Below are positions 46,232 through 58,454 of a DNA stretch of 64,000 bases, one piece after another. The notes beneath the pieces are model-generated. The model saw only the letters and a list, made by a program, of their open reading frames with translations, did no database searches and was not told the DNA's origin. The DNA is from Hirundichthys speculiger (taxonomy: Eukaryota; Chordata; Actinopteri; Beloniformes; Exocoetidae): NCBI GenBank assembly GCA_018398805.1, contig JAGFBZ010000364.1, positions 446,001 through 510,000 of the forward strand. Reading direction: 5' to 3'. The stretch's first letter is position 1. Every line of letters starts with the position of its first letter. The position numbers and the translations under genes are program-made.

Positions 46232-46639
46232 TAGGGCTGTAGCGATACACTAATCTACCGATACGATACGATACACGATATATATCGATATTCATCTTAC
46301 AAAACATTTACATCATTTTCTGAAAGATTTTAAAGGGACAAAGTGATTTTGGTGACATCTTGTGAGTGTTCCAATGACTTTGTTTGAATTAATTGAACTG
46401 AAAGCATCAATTACACATTATATGGCTGACAGGCAGCTTGTAAATGCTGGACAAAATGAATAAAAGGTGTTGAGAAAAATATTTTCATTTATTTAAACAG
46501 CGCAAATTGTTCCTTGCAAGCTTTTAAAGCTGGGACACGGGGGTTTTGGAAGAAGCTTAAAATATCGATACCTAGAGCTGAAAAATCAATACTCAATAAA
46601 ATATCGATATATATCGCAGAATCGATAAAATCACTCAGT
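46232..46639 (-). mobile_element. hAT-like element, CGATATAT family, second copy
   Basis: Inverted relative to 5179-5602: it starts TAGGGCTGTAGCGATACAC and is collinear with that copy to ATCGATAAAATCACTCAG. The last few bases of the right end have changed, so no duplication can be read (the left flank is GTCTCTAC). Confidence 0.82.
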
Positions 46640-49000
46640 GTGCAGTGAAAAGCATTATGAAGTTGTGGGTTCCCGTATTTTACTGTGCAGTGCAACTGAA
46701 AATACAAACTAATTCCCAGAGGTTCTCCCGGTTTAATAATCTTTCAAATGAGGATTTAGGGAGATTGTTTTTGAGGTGAAACAAGAACTGAAGCTCACTG
46801 TCGACTAACAGCGACTGAAGCAGGTCAGACATACTGCGGTTCATCGTTCCCCCGTACTCACCCGCCCATTAAGCCTTAAAGATTACGCAGAGCCACGCAG
46901 TAGTGCTTTTTTAATCCAGCAACCAAAAGGAAACGACAGTTTTCCAGTTAAAGGTTGCTGTTGTTGGGATATCTTTAAAAAAAAAAAAAAGATCTATATC
47001 TTTAGTTGGTGTTTTGATGGTGGTGGAGAGACCGCTAGTGCCTCTGGCAAAAAATTTTATTTGATTACAATGATGAAGGTAATTTTTCAGAAAACAAAAG
47101 CAAAAAAAAAAACACTCTATCGATTGTCAGTGGTTTGGGCCCTCTAACTGGAACATTTGGAGCCAAACCATGCCAGGAACATGTCTCCACAGCGGACCAG
47201 AGGCACCAGAAACCTTTACTGTTGTGGAATGGAACCAAGTAGGTAACTCCAACGCTGAAACCAGCCGCTACGAACAGAGCAGTAGAGACGTGGTTAAAGG
47301 AGGAGCTTTGAAACTGCATCTTTGACCATCAGAGATACGCAAGACATCAGGAAAGTGTGTCAGCTTCTGAAAAAAAGGCTCAATATGCCTCCTTTAAAAC
47401 TAGATTAAAAAAAAAAAAAAATCTTCTATAATCAACAGCAACATTCTTTTAGATCAATTAGAGCCAAAAAAAAAAAAAAAAAAAAAAAAAAAAGTGTACA
47501 GAATCATAAACAAAAAAGAAAATGAGACAAAATAATCAAAAGTTGGTATTTTGCTGAACCTCCTCTGCAGCTCGAATACTTCAGGGTGTGAATTTCATTC
47601 ATGGAAAAACAATATTCTTCTTTCTCACTTAGCAGTCAACAGATCGCGTTTACAGGACGGAACCTCATCATGGATCTTTTTTTTTTTCTTTCCTTTTTCC
47701 ACCATAAACGTTTCATCTGTCCGGACAGTTTGCTGGTGAAGTCGCTGAGCTGATGTGTCTGTCTTGAACAGAAGTTTTATTGCTCTTTGTTCTGTGCCAT
47801 AATGTCTTATCATCCTGAAATCAATAAACCTGTTTTTGATTGAAGGATGGAGAAAGTTCAATATAACCCAGTTGGCTATGATGTCATTGTAATGACATTA
47901 ATGACTGCAACCCCAAGTCCTCAGTGACGATGGAAAAGTGCTTGTTTCCCTCAGAGCCTCATCTTTATATGTTTCACTGAAGCTGCACCAAACAAAGGTT
48001 CCAGCATCATGTCTTCACCCATTACAGATGTGTGATTCATCACTAATGAGAACTTCTGTTCAAACATTCACAGTCCATGAACTGCTCCTCTTCAGCCCGC
48101 TGTAACCTTGCTATTTTTCCTTTGTGGTTTATGTTTGACTTTTATGAACATAAATCACATCAGCCTCCGCAAGTTAGGCTTATACTTACAGTTGAGTCAC
48201 AAACATCTATTGTCTTTCATTTCTTTTGTTGCACATTTTCTATTTTTAAGGCATGTGACTCTGAGTTTTCTGTTCTGAGTGTTCTGTTCACGTCTTCCTC
48301 TGTCTGCCTGCCTTTTTCCCTTTCACAACCTTCCCTTTTTGTTCGTACTGGTTCTATATTTTAGGCACAACTGACCGAGGACGACAAAAACATGTTTTTG
48401 CACGCTTTTTTCTGAATAACCATCTTTTAAGCACTTTCAATACTTTGTATTTTTCTGTTGACAACCCTTTTGTTGGGACCATGCTTTCCTGCTGAAATGA
48501 AATGAAAAATACTTTATTTATCCCATAAAGGGAAATTCAACACTGTAGCTAGGGCTCTCTTTTTTTTTTTCAACAACAAACAAACGACAGCAATAATAAT
48601 AATATTACAGCAATAATAATAATAATATTAATTGATAATATTAATAATAGTAGTAGCTGCCCCCCTTTTTTTAACCTCAGAGCAATATGCATATTTAGAC
48701 TTGGAGAAATATTTGTTTTAAAGATGTAAATCACAAGTAGATTCCATAATTCTCAACTTGACACGACCGTCAACTATGTCTTTGATATTTAGGAAATTCC
48801 AATGTCGTAGCCACCAGGAGGCGAATTACAAGTAGATGACGAGACGTTGTTGTATTTTAGAATGTAAAATGTTAGCTTTTTTAAATGAAATCATATGAGC
48901 CATTTCATGTTGTAAATGTATTGAACAAATTTCTAAACAATTAGGCAATCCTTCAGTTAATTTTACGAGCGCTATCTGGTGAAACACGGATGACTAATTC
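46640..49000. other. intergenic, no gene recognised
   Basis: Contains A-runs (27-28 bases at 47466), a dispersed repeat fragment at 48505-48545 and an (AAT)n patch near 48594. No exon is supported. Confidence 0.45.
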
Positions 49001-49019
49001 GATGCCGCGTACGTGAAGG

Positions 49020-50103
49020 CATCACGAGCGAACAGCCAGTGAAAGGCGCCGCGCGCTCTGACGCTGACGTCGCTCCCTCCTCTTTTTCTCTTGTCACCGT
49101 GTTTCTCGGGAGGAGGGAGGGGGTTCGGTCGGAGGGAGATCCCGTTTTTTTTCCTCTCGTCTTTTTTCCTCTCGCGAAGACAACCAATGCTATGTTTCTG
49201 GCACACGGAGAGCGTCCTGGAGAGCCGACACCGGTGACTTTCCGCTCACGGCGACAGCGCTCGAAAGCAGAAGCGCAAGCGAGAGGAGCCGGTGGCGGGC
49301 TGGACTGAGAGGACGACGGACTGGAGCCCGACTGGGAGGCTGCACATCCGCCGCTCCCCCCAATGCGGCCGAAATTCGTCCTTTTTTCTTCTTCTTCTTC
49401 TTCTTTTCCCCCCAGAGGCTATACCGATGGCCGGACGCCCTAAAACGCTGTCTCAGCCTGTTTCGGGTTCTCTTTAGCTACACCGTTGGGAGCTAGCTAG
49501 CTAACAGAAACTCCCCCTTTTCTGAACTCGACCCGCGGCGAGCTGTGTTTCCTCGCTGTCATTTTCAGTTGTCTTGTTTCTCAGAATGATGGAGCTGGAG
49601 GTGAACCGTTGAAAACCGTTTTCTTTTTTTTCTTTTTAAAAACCATCTAATGGTTCGTTTATGGGGTCCGTAGAAATGATACTGTAACGCCTTGAAGAGA
49701 TTTGGGGAAAGTGGAAAGCTGACCGGGGGGTGGGGGTGGGGGGTTTTAGTCTTTGCTCTTATTTTTTTTTTAATCTGTATTTCTTCAGAAATGAACTAAC
49801 GGCAGCAGAGAGACATGAGGTGGATGTAGCTAATCAGTTTGTTTTCACGCAGGATCACCCTCCCGGTGATCGGTGCTGCTTTCACGGACCCGGACGATGA
49901 GGGTTTTGTGAGAACCGGAGTTGTTTTTCCCTCATACGCCGAAGCCGGCTGGGACTGATTTATTGGGTTTTTTTTTTCGATTCAGGGTTAAATTTTGTTT
50001 TTGGTTTATTTTTTTTTTTTTTAAATATCTATCAAGGGTGGACACGAACCCTTAGCGGACTTTTATTTATCTCCTGGACGGCGACGCGCACTCAGGGACG
50101 AAC
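49020..50103 (+). promoter_or_regulatory. CpG-rich promoter and 5' UTR of the MARK kinase gene
   Basis: CpG content rises sharply from about 49020, with GC-rich blocks around 49190-49380 and 49840-50100 and T-rich stretches between. No TATA box is obvious. The region ends at the ATG at 50104. The transcription start is unknown. Confidence 0.6.
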
Positions 50104-50151
50104 ATGTCTTTACGCACGGCCCTGCCTGGAAACGAGCGGAACCCGGACCAC
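50104..50151 (+). CDS. mark4: MARK/Par-1 kinase, first coding exon
   Basis: A 16-codon exon, MSLRTALPGNERNPDH, ends in phase 0 at a perfect CAC|GTAAGT donor. Vertebrate MARK kinases start MSxRTxLxxxNxRxxxxH. Of those I remember, human MARK4 (MSSRTVLAPGNDRNSDTH) is closest because of PGNxRN. MARK kinases phosphorylate microtubule-associated proteins and control cell polarity; the kinase, UBA and KA1 domains would be encoded beyond the window. The CpG-rich sequence just upstream supports a first exon. The symbol rests on 16 residues and memory. Confidence 0.7.
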
Positions 50152-50631
50152 GTAAGTACAATGAAAAGACGGCGCTTCTGTTTGTCACCTTCAGGTTACT
50201 GTTGGGTTTCATGACGTATTTTTTGGTAAACCGGTAAACACCTTCAGCCATCAAGGCCTGAGATTAGTGTTCCCTGCGCAAAGAGCAGCTGCAGTCTGGC
50301 AGGGCGGCGCGGACCGGGCTAATGCCGCGTCCATGGCTCGTTTGGGACGGGTTGCAAGTTGAACACACAGGCCGGCGAGGATGGAGACTGGGAAACTGGG
50401 AGCTCTGGAGAGGGATGGGTGTCACACCGGTTGCTCATACAAGCAGATTGCACAAATTTAATCAGAAATTTTCCTCCCACCTCCTGCACCCACCGGTGTC
50501 TTCCTCGTGCATGTTTGTCTTACCCCAGCTGATCAATAATTAATACATCTGATGCAAGGCCAAGCATCCCTCTCCACACCCAAAGGAAGCCACCCTGCAG
50601 CTGCACCCCCTTTCTATTCCTCCTCTCCTAA

Positions 50632-50665
50632 CCTCCTCCTCCTCCTCCTCCTCCTCCTCCTCCTC
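50632..50665. repeat. (CTC)n microsatellite
   Basis: About 11 CTC units. Confidence 0.9.
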
Positions 50666-51643
50666 AGTCTGGTCTGTCCTGGTTCAGCTTTAATGAATCC
50701 ATATCAGACGACTCTGTGGGCAGCAGCACAGTTTTGCAAATCTGCTGTGTCAGGCTAGCCAGGTTTGACCTGCTGTTGTTTTTTTTTATCTCTCCTGCTG
50801 CCTCTGGGATTTGCACAGGACTGTGTGAGATAGCTTTTTGAAAACAGCTTTCATGAAAGATGATTATTACAATTGCGAACTGTTTTAATGCCATCTTGAA
50901 ATCTGCTGAAATCAGAGGTGCGGTCGTAGAAAGTATCCCCACCTTTATCTGAAGGACATCGAGGCCCCTAAAGAATTCCCAGGTCCAGGTGGATTTGAAG
51001 CTGTAACAAAGAGTTACTTCCGTTTGGATCCCCAGACAAAATACAGATGACTTCCCTTCTGTTTGTTAAGGTTATTTTAAGGGTATGCCCTCAACAGTTG
51101 AATTGTTTATGTCTGCCGTGTAGATGTTGTGGAAATTCCTTGCACCGTTAGGTCATGTCACAGAATTTCTACAACAGTAACAGGAGTGCCCCGTTGGACT
51201 TATTTGGTGTGAAGTATCTTTGAATCAATAGATAGTTTTTCCACCTGGTTGAAGGTTTTAATGTAAAGTTCAAGTGTCAGCCAAGAAAGGGGGTTAAAAG
51301 GGAGATACCCGTCCTTACCAACCTGCCTTTCACACTCCGGACTCTGGATTGTTGCAGTTACGTGTTTATTACTAGCGGATCAAGCCAGAACCCAGTAGCA
51401 CTGGTACTGGGAGCAGAATCTAGGGGGGTATTTGAATATTTATGTGAACCTGTTGAGGCTGTTTTGAAGCGTTGTGTCGGGCCACACCCAAAAACGTTAG
51501 GCTACATGCAGCTGGACCCATTTGTAGTAATAATGACTGGTATTAGAAGGAAGATTTGATTGATTAATTGTCAGAAGTGTTGTCTTGCTCTTGCCGTCTC
51601 CCGTCCCAGCTGGCGTTAAAAACCACCCAACGTGACCTTATAC

Positions 51644-52016
51644 TAGGGGTGAGTATTGGCAAGGACCTCACAATACAATATGTATCGTGATACTTGGGTC
51701 ACGATACGATATTGTCACGATATTGTGATATATTGTGATATTCTACCCAGTTAATATCAAAATTAAAAGTAGAGATGAAAAATCAAGTTGCTGTATATGT
51801 TCATCAGATGATATTGATCATTCAGAGGACAAATTGAGTCAAAACTATTTGCTTCAAAACAACCTATTTATTGTTTATTATTAGTGTTTTTGCACATTTA
51901 AGTGAATGAATGAATTTTCCTAAAAGTCGATATTTGGAGCTAAAAAATTGACATTATATCGGGCGGCCGAATATCGCGATATATCGCCAAAGCGATTTTT
52001 TTTTTTCACTCCCCTA
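51644..52016 (+). mobile_element. hAT-like MITE, TAGGGGTGAGTAT family, copy 1
   Basis: The 373-bp element has ends TAGGGGTGAGTATTGG and (reversed) TAGGGGAGTGAAAA and a perfect 8-bp duplication CCTTATAC at 51636-51643 and 52017-52024. Subterminal ATATTGTGATAT and CGATATATCGC repeats are present. No coding capacity. Confidence 0.9.
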
Positions 52017-52477
52017 CCTTATACGTCCGGCACCCAACTTTGTGGCCCTATGGCCCCCTTCAGACCTTGCATTAACATGCGTCCTGGAAAATCCGATCTC
52101 AAGTTTAGTGTGTGTTCACACCTGGCGTTAAAGTGTGTCTAGAGTAATCCCATCTGACTGTCGGCATATATACAATACAAAGAAGGATCTGCCACAGGCA
52201 CAAAGGAAGTCAAACAAAAAAGAGCTTTATTTCGGTTGCTCTCCTGCAAAATCATACGAGTCATTGGCTATGATGATGGCATTAGTTGAGTAGGCGGTCC
52301 ATTAATCCAGCCCAGGATGCTTCCCAGGACTACCAAGAGACTGTGGACACAAGTGACCCAGATCACCTTAAACGTATCCTGAGAGGTCGGATAGGGATTT
52401 CTCCTGCAGTGTGGCCACTTGTGTTTGGATTTCCTTAGGAGGCATTTCAGAGTAAGTTCTGGACAGTCACACATGAG

Positions 52478-53626
52478 TAGGGGTGCTCCAATCGATCGGT
52501 GACCTGATCGGATCGGCCGATATGCATATGATCGGGATCGGTCAGAATTGTCATTAAAGCCGATCAAAAGAGCCGATCAAAAACGCTCTATTCTCGTGCG
52601 CATACACTGTCTATAGACCGTTTCGGGCCAGCCCCCCGGAAGTACCCCGTCCGCCGTTGCTGGGTTGTGCCACAGAGCGACACTTTCACCGGCTCGCAGA
52701 TTAACCAGTGTTTTTCTCTTTTTACAAATAGATATTTTTATAATGTCGAGTCGGTCGAGTGGGAATACATGTTCCGTCATAAACTGTGCCAACAATGGCG
52801 TGAAAATTCAACAATGGAAGAAGAAAGTATGAAATACAAAAGCCTTTACTGCACGAAGACTGCCTTGTTTGCAGCCATACAGTTTCCACCGATTTCCTGG
52901 GCGCACCGACAACCAAGAAGTTAGGAAGACGTGGGTGAAAAATATCAACAGAAAGGACTTTGTTCCAAATGAATACAGCCGGGTGAGTTTTCGTTAACAT
53001 TCAATCTCATACTACTTATAGCCTCGCTGAGAGTCCCGGACGATTCTGGCCGAAAGAACAGCAGTATGAGGCTACTGTAGCTCTCGGCACTAGCACAAGC
53101 CTATAAATCAATGAATGAATGAATGAATGACTTAGGAGAATGATTAAATAAATTAAATATAACATTAACACATAGTCTAATTTACCGCTAGCGTTAACGT
53201 TACAGTAGCATAATCTTTATGGCTTGTTGACATTAGTTATAGCCAGCGTTGCAGCGTTCCACAGTTTTTAGTGTTTGATTATGGGAATAGATCATGCTAT
53301 TTTCATAACCAATCATTAAAAACAGCGATAAACTACCTTCATCTGTAACTGGAGGCCACTGCCTAACATCATCAATCCAAGACATGTCTGCGTTATCAGT
53401 AACAGATGCTCCACGCTGCTGTGTTTGGGTTAGTTGGTGGAGCACCGCACACTCCAGTTATGGCGGGGCCACTAGGGGGCGCATGTCCACAATTTTCAAG
53501 TCGAAAAGGTCTAAGACAGCAAGAAACAAAGGGAAATAAATACGATCGGTGATCGGTATCGGATCGGCCAATATTGATTTCAGTGATCGGTGATCGGCCC
53601 CAAAAACCCTGATCGGAGCACCCCTA
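52478..53626 (+). mobile_element. TIR element carrying a THAP-domain exon relic
   Basis: The 1149-bp element has ends TAGGGGTGCTCCAATCGATC and (reversed) TAGGGGTGCTCCGATCAGGG and a perfect 8-bp duplication CACATGAG at 52470-52477 and 53627-53634. Subterminal GATCGG repeats are dense at both ends. Inside are a THAP-like exon on + (52743-52982) and, on -, a frame (53445-53337) with MSWIDDVRQWPPVTDE ending at a GAAG|GTAGTT donor. An 8-bp duplication fits hAT and also P elements, whose transposases carry THAP domains; the TAGGG ends favour hAT. Confidence 0.88.
52743..52982 (+). pseudogene. THAP zinc-finger exon relic inside a transposon
   Basis: From ATG at 52743 the frame reads MSSRSSGNTCSVINCANNG, then after one stop (TGA) YSFHRFPGRTDNQEV and KTWVKNINRKDFVPNEYSR, ending exactly at a CGG|GTGAGT donor. 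THAP domains have C-x(2-4)-C at the start, an FxxFP motif, an invariant Trp and FxP before the CSxHF segment. All but the last are here in order, and the missing CSxHF would be in the next exon. The stop makes this copy inactive. THAP domains bind DNA in P-element transposases, THAP proteins and THAP12, which also has a hAT dimerisation region. Confidence 0.75.
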
Positions 53627-55302
53627 CACATGAGCGGTGATGAAACTAGCTCACCGAGCTTCAGTGGACATCGGTGCAGAGGCCCCTGATACACCAGATG
53701 ACTTCAGCCCCTTACGTTCTGTTGTATATTTCCACCTTTTCCCAGTCTGTGTGTGTATGTAACCGCCTGTTTCCAGAAAGGCGAGAATTCAGTTAACCCC
53801 CTGAGACAAAAAAGGGGAGACGTCCCCCCCATTCTATAGCCAAATGTGATGTCACAAGAATTTCTAGCAACGTTTTGGCTGCGTCTTAGGTGTGCGACGC
53901 CATCACAGGGGTGCAGAAGAAAACACAGCGGGCACATTAGTCTGCACATATGTATCTTTACCTGCTTTAAAGAACCTAACAATGTCGGATTGGGGAGATG
54001 CATAAATAAGAGAGCTTCTGAGCCATCGAACAGAAGATGAAACTGGGCGCTGCATCACAGTCCAGTTTTTAGAGTGACTGATTTAACAGTTGAAGGTCAG
54101 GATAAGAGACTCAAGAAACAGCGGTGGAAGAGAAAACGAGATTGAACAAACAGGAGTAAAACCTTAGGCGGTGCCGTAAAGGTAACTTAACCTCCACACC
54201 TGTAGGGGGACCTGCTGAGCTAAAATGGCAGAAATGGCCATTGTTCTTGAAAGTTTTCTCATGACTGAGAGCTGGTGAACTCAGTTTTATGATCGTGAAC
54301 TTCACAGAAGGGATATGTGAGCACTACATTTATTTTTTTTTCCCCTCCTTTCTTCAGTTACTATGGCGATCTCACTACAGAGGTTTATGGTGTCAAAGCT
54401 GATATAAGACAACTGTTTTATTAAAGCTGAGCGGGAGAATAATGGGTTTCCTCTGTCAAGCACAAGTCACTCCTGTTAGTAACTCACCATGGCAACAAAG
54501 GGAGCCCTCTGCATCCCCACTTTTCCTCCTCCTCCTCTCAGCCCCTCCCCCCCTCCTCACCCAGCTTTATCCCTTTTAACAATCGCTTACACCCACAGTG
54601 GTCCAGCTCCCAGTGTTTTCACCGTCGTCGGCTGTTCTCAGACAGCAGGCCTCAACTTTAGCTTCAGACAATTATGACGAGAGTCAAACCGAAGCAAACG
54701 GCTACTAAAACGGCTTCCTGTGCTAATTTTAGATCGGCATCTCTGCAATGTTACCCAACAACACTTTCCAACACCGATTCATTTTAAAATGCATTTGATA
54801 AACCTTTGAGCTCATAAACAAATATTTATGCTCCTGTCTGTGGTATTTTACTCATTTTGAAACCTAGTAATTGGACCCATTGAAACCTTTCCATTTAAGC
54901 TTATTTTGGATACACTTGCCCCGACAACTTGTTTGTATAAAAAAAATCTAATACAACACTTTTAAATCCAGTGTATGATCATCAGTCATGAGATGATGAT
55001 GATGCTCCGAAGCTTCTTCAGTTTGATTTTACTTTTAAAGGAGTTATCTCCAACTCCTTCTTCCCCAGAAAATGAAGTTACAAAGCACCCCCAAACGCTT
55101 GCCGTCACTGAAGACGTTATTGGCTGCAGTTCCTGCTGAGTTTGTTGCCGTGGGACATACAAAATTACTTATAAACCCTGGAAGCCGACTCAAAGATCGT
55201 CTTCATGCCAACAGCCTCAAAGATGAACAGTTTGTGAAAAGTCTCTGGCGAACTTGAACGGAAAGTAACTCAGACAGCGGTGCCTCCTCACTTCGTTGTC
55301 AG

Positions 55303-55945
55303 TAGTGCTGGGCAATATGACGATACATATCATGGGGATGATAGAAAAGTGAGTATCGTGCCATTTCTCTTCTATCGTTTCTATCGTTTCTAACCTAATT
55401 TTATCAATTATTACAGCAAATATGTAATTAAATAACCTGCAACGATAAATTTGATAGAAACATATCTACTTCTACAAAGTAGCCTTTTATGTTTGCACTT
55501 TTATTCATGGTTAATGCCTTAAACAGAGTTCTCTTCAACCCTGATGTTTACTTTAGACACTATATATATGTTTGCAAACTTTGCACTACAAGGTTACAGA
55601 TTTCAGAAAGTTGAAAAATAATTTGTGTTTATTTTTTATAGCTGAACTTCAGTGCAAAAATGTGTTTTTCCTCTCAGAAACTGTTGTGCACTTTAAAAAA
55701 AATGTGAAAGCTACTGTACCTCTGTACCTACCTGTTTTTGCTGCACTAAAATGTATGTTTGTGACAGTTCAGCTAAATGTCCTTTCAAAATAAAGTTGAA
55801 AAGTAAGCAATGAAATTTTTGTCAAACTTTTCAGAGAATGACTGAAAACATACTTTATTATGGTATATCGTGATATATATTGTTATCGTGATATAAAATA
55901 GTCCATATCGTGATATATGATTTTTTTCCATATTGCCCAGCACTA
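55303..55945 (+). mobile_element. hAT-like MITE, TAGTGCTGGGCGATATG family, copy 4
   Basis: Same orientation as copy 1. Perfect 8-bp duplication GTTGTCAG at 55295-55302 and 55946-55953. Ends are TAGTGCTGGGCAATATG and CATATTGCCCAGCACTA. In the MARK intron. Confidence 0.93.
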
Positions 55946-57242
55946 GTTGTCAGCGTGCATTCTTTTTTATTTCCTGTCTTTTTGATATTTCTTAATTTGT
56001 GATTTTTTTTTTTTCTGTTTTATATATGAAGAAATTTTGTGAAAATTCTTTCACTAATGTCCTAATGTTGCATTGGCACATCAGTTTAGGTTTTTTACAC
56101 CTGATGAAGGTCCTTTTGAACTGTAAAAAAAAAAAAAACAGCACATGTGTTTGGGAGTTTTGCTGTGAATTATGGGAATGGACGGACGATTTCGCTCGGG
56201 GCTAGTCAGGACTTATGTGTCATAGAGAAAAAAGGAAGTTGTCCAGTGGGTGTGGGTGAGTGCTTGTGCGCACATGCACAGCCGTGTGCTCTTGCAAAAA
56301 GGCCAACATGTCTGTCTGTCTGTCTGTCTGTGGCTGCAGGGCAGAGCTGGGCTTTTCTGTTTCCTTGGCAACCGAAAGATTCATAAACCCACTGCCCTGA
56401 CATGTTACCCAAAACCTGGCACCCACGTGCAATGTCTCCAATAGCCTTGGTTTCACCTAGAAACGCAGCAGTCATAAACAGCCCCGGGCCTTTAATCATC
56501 CGTCCTGCTGAGGCCAACTGAACCATACATGACTGGTATAAAATCAGGCAGGCGGCCGTTAGACAACCTATATTTGTCCCAATGCCTCGCTGATGTACTC
56601 CAAACGACGTGTGCATTAAGGGTCAAAGAAACGAGACGGCTACGGGGAAGTGTCTTATTCTTGACTTGATCTCGGTATCGTCTCGGACGCCCCGACAGAA
56701 AAAAGGAAGCAGGTCACTAAACTCTGACACTGTAGTTGCTCCTGTCGGTGGGATGTACTGGCACACTGGTGGCATGGAGCCAGTTCAGCTGTGGAGGCGC
56801 AGCATTGAGAAAAGAGCTTAAGAGCTTACCTGGCCTTTTCTCTAAATGGGTTGCTCAAGAGCGTGTCAGTTGAAGTTTTTTAGGAGAATTTGAGGATTTA
56901 CTTTTCCCACTCAGATTAGCTTTACTTGTTTAAACACTATGTCACCTTAGCGGGCGTGGCATTTTTTCTGTCATTAATAAATCTAAGCAGTCAGATCAGT
57001 ACGAATGCTCTTCTTGAAAGTGCTTTCAAAACAATTAAGCAACCGTTTTAAATATAAAGTGTATCCTGTCAGTGCGGGCGTCCGAGTGACCCAACTCAGG
57101 ACTGCACCAGATGTGTGTTGCATCTGGTAAATGGTCCTCGTCTTTAACCCGGTAGGTTCTCTCTGTTCTCCACAGTCGCATGCTAACGAGCTTACAGGGC
57201 CAATTAGGGCTGTCATTTTCTTGCTTAAAATCACTTTGACAT

Positions 57243-57878
57243 TAGTGCTGGGCGATATGGAAAAAAATCATATATCACGATATGGACTATTTTATATCAC
57301 GATAACAATATATATCACGATATACCATAATAAAGTATGTTTTCAGTTATTCTCTGAAAAGTCTGACAAAAATTTCATTGCTTACTTTTTAACTTTATTT
57401 TGAAAGGACATTTAGCTGAACTGTCACAAACATACATTTTAGTGCAGCAAAAACAGGTAGGTACAGAGGTACAGTAGCTTTCACATTTTTTTTTTAAAGT
57501 GCACAACAGTTTCTGAGAGGAAAAACACATTTTTGCACAGAAATTCAGCTATAAAAAATAAACACAAATTATTTTTCAACTTTCTGAAATCTGTAACCTT
57601 GTAGTGCAAAGTTTGCAAACCAATATAAAGTGTCTAAAGTAAACATCAGGGTTGAAGAGAACTCTGTTTAAGGCATTAACCATGAATAAAAGTGCAAACA
57701 TAAAAGGCTACTTTGTAGAAGTAGATATGTTTCTATCAAATTTATCGTTGCAGGTTATTTAATTACATATTTGCTGTAATAATTGATAAAATTAGGTTAG
57801 AAACGATAGAAGAGAAATGGCAAGATACACACTTTTCTATCATTCCCACGATATGTATCGTCATATTGCCCAGCACTA
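57243..57878 (-). mobile_element. hAT-like MITE, TAGTGCTGGGCGATATG family, copy 5
   Basis: Opposite orientation to copy 4. Perfect 8-bp duplication TTTGACAT at 57235-57242 and 57879-57886. In the MARK intron, about 1.3 kb from copy 4. Confidence 0.93.
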
Positions 57879-58454
57879 TTTGACATGTGGAACCATTGAT
57901 CTTGAGTTGGAAAACAAACACTTTGTCACAGTTTCCCGATATTAGTCAGTTACCACAGAAGTTCACAAATCACACACAAACTTTCCTCACTGAGTCCTTC
58001 ACCTGGGCTTTACTGGGGCTCCAGAGCGCAGCTGTTTCTGGGTCTGGAAGGGTTTTTTAAACAGCTGGTGAAACCGAGCTCCTCTGCAACCAATAAGTGA
58101 CGAGTCTCTGCTTCCCTCTCATCTCTTGAGGGGGTGTTGAAAGTGACTACTTTTTTTTAAAATCCTCAGCCCGATTAGTCAGACCGGCTGCGTTTCTTCA
58201 GGTTTCTCACGCAGGTGTGGTCTGACTGAAACTGTTGCTGTGGTCCATCAGTACTTTTGCCGCAGTAGAAAATTTTTGCAAGGCAGGTTTTATGCATCCT
58301 GTGCATATTCTCAGGAGGGTGCTTTTCAGTAAATCAATAAAATCTGTAGTTGGATTGCATCAATTCAGAATTGTCCAAATCTATGTCGCGATGCTTCTAA
58401 GAATTCGTAAATGTACACACCTCTGGCGTTGGACGATGAAAATTACTTTATAAG

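Noticed and set aside
49039..49308. 89-codon frame in the CpG-rich region before the MARK exon
   Set aside because: GC-rich DNA has few stops; no family resemblance, and it lies in a probable promoter/5' UTR.
55572..55793. 73-codon frame MQTLHYKVTDFRKLKNN
   Set aside because: It lies entirely inside a non-coding MITE copy and is not open in the other copies.
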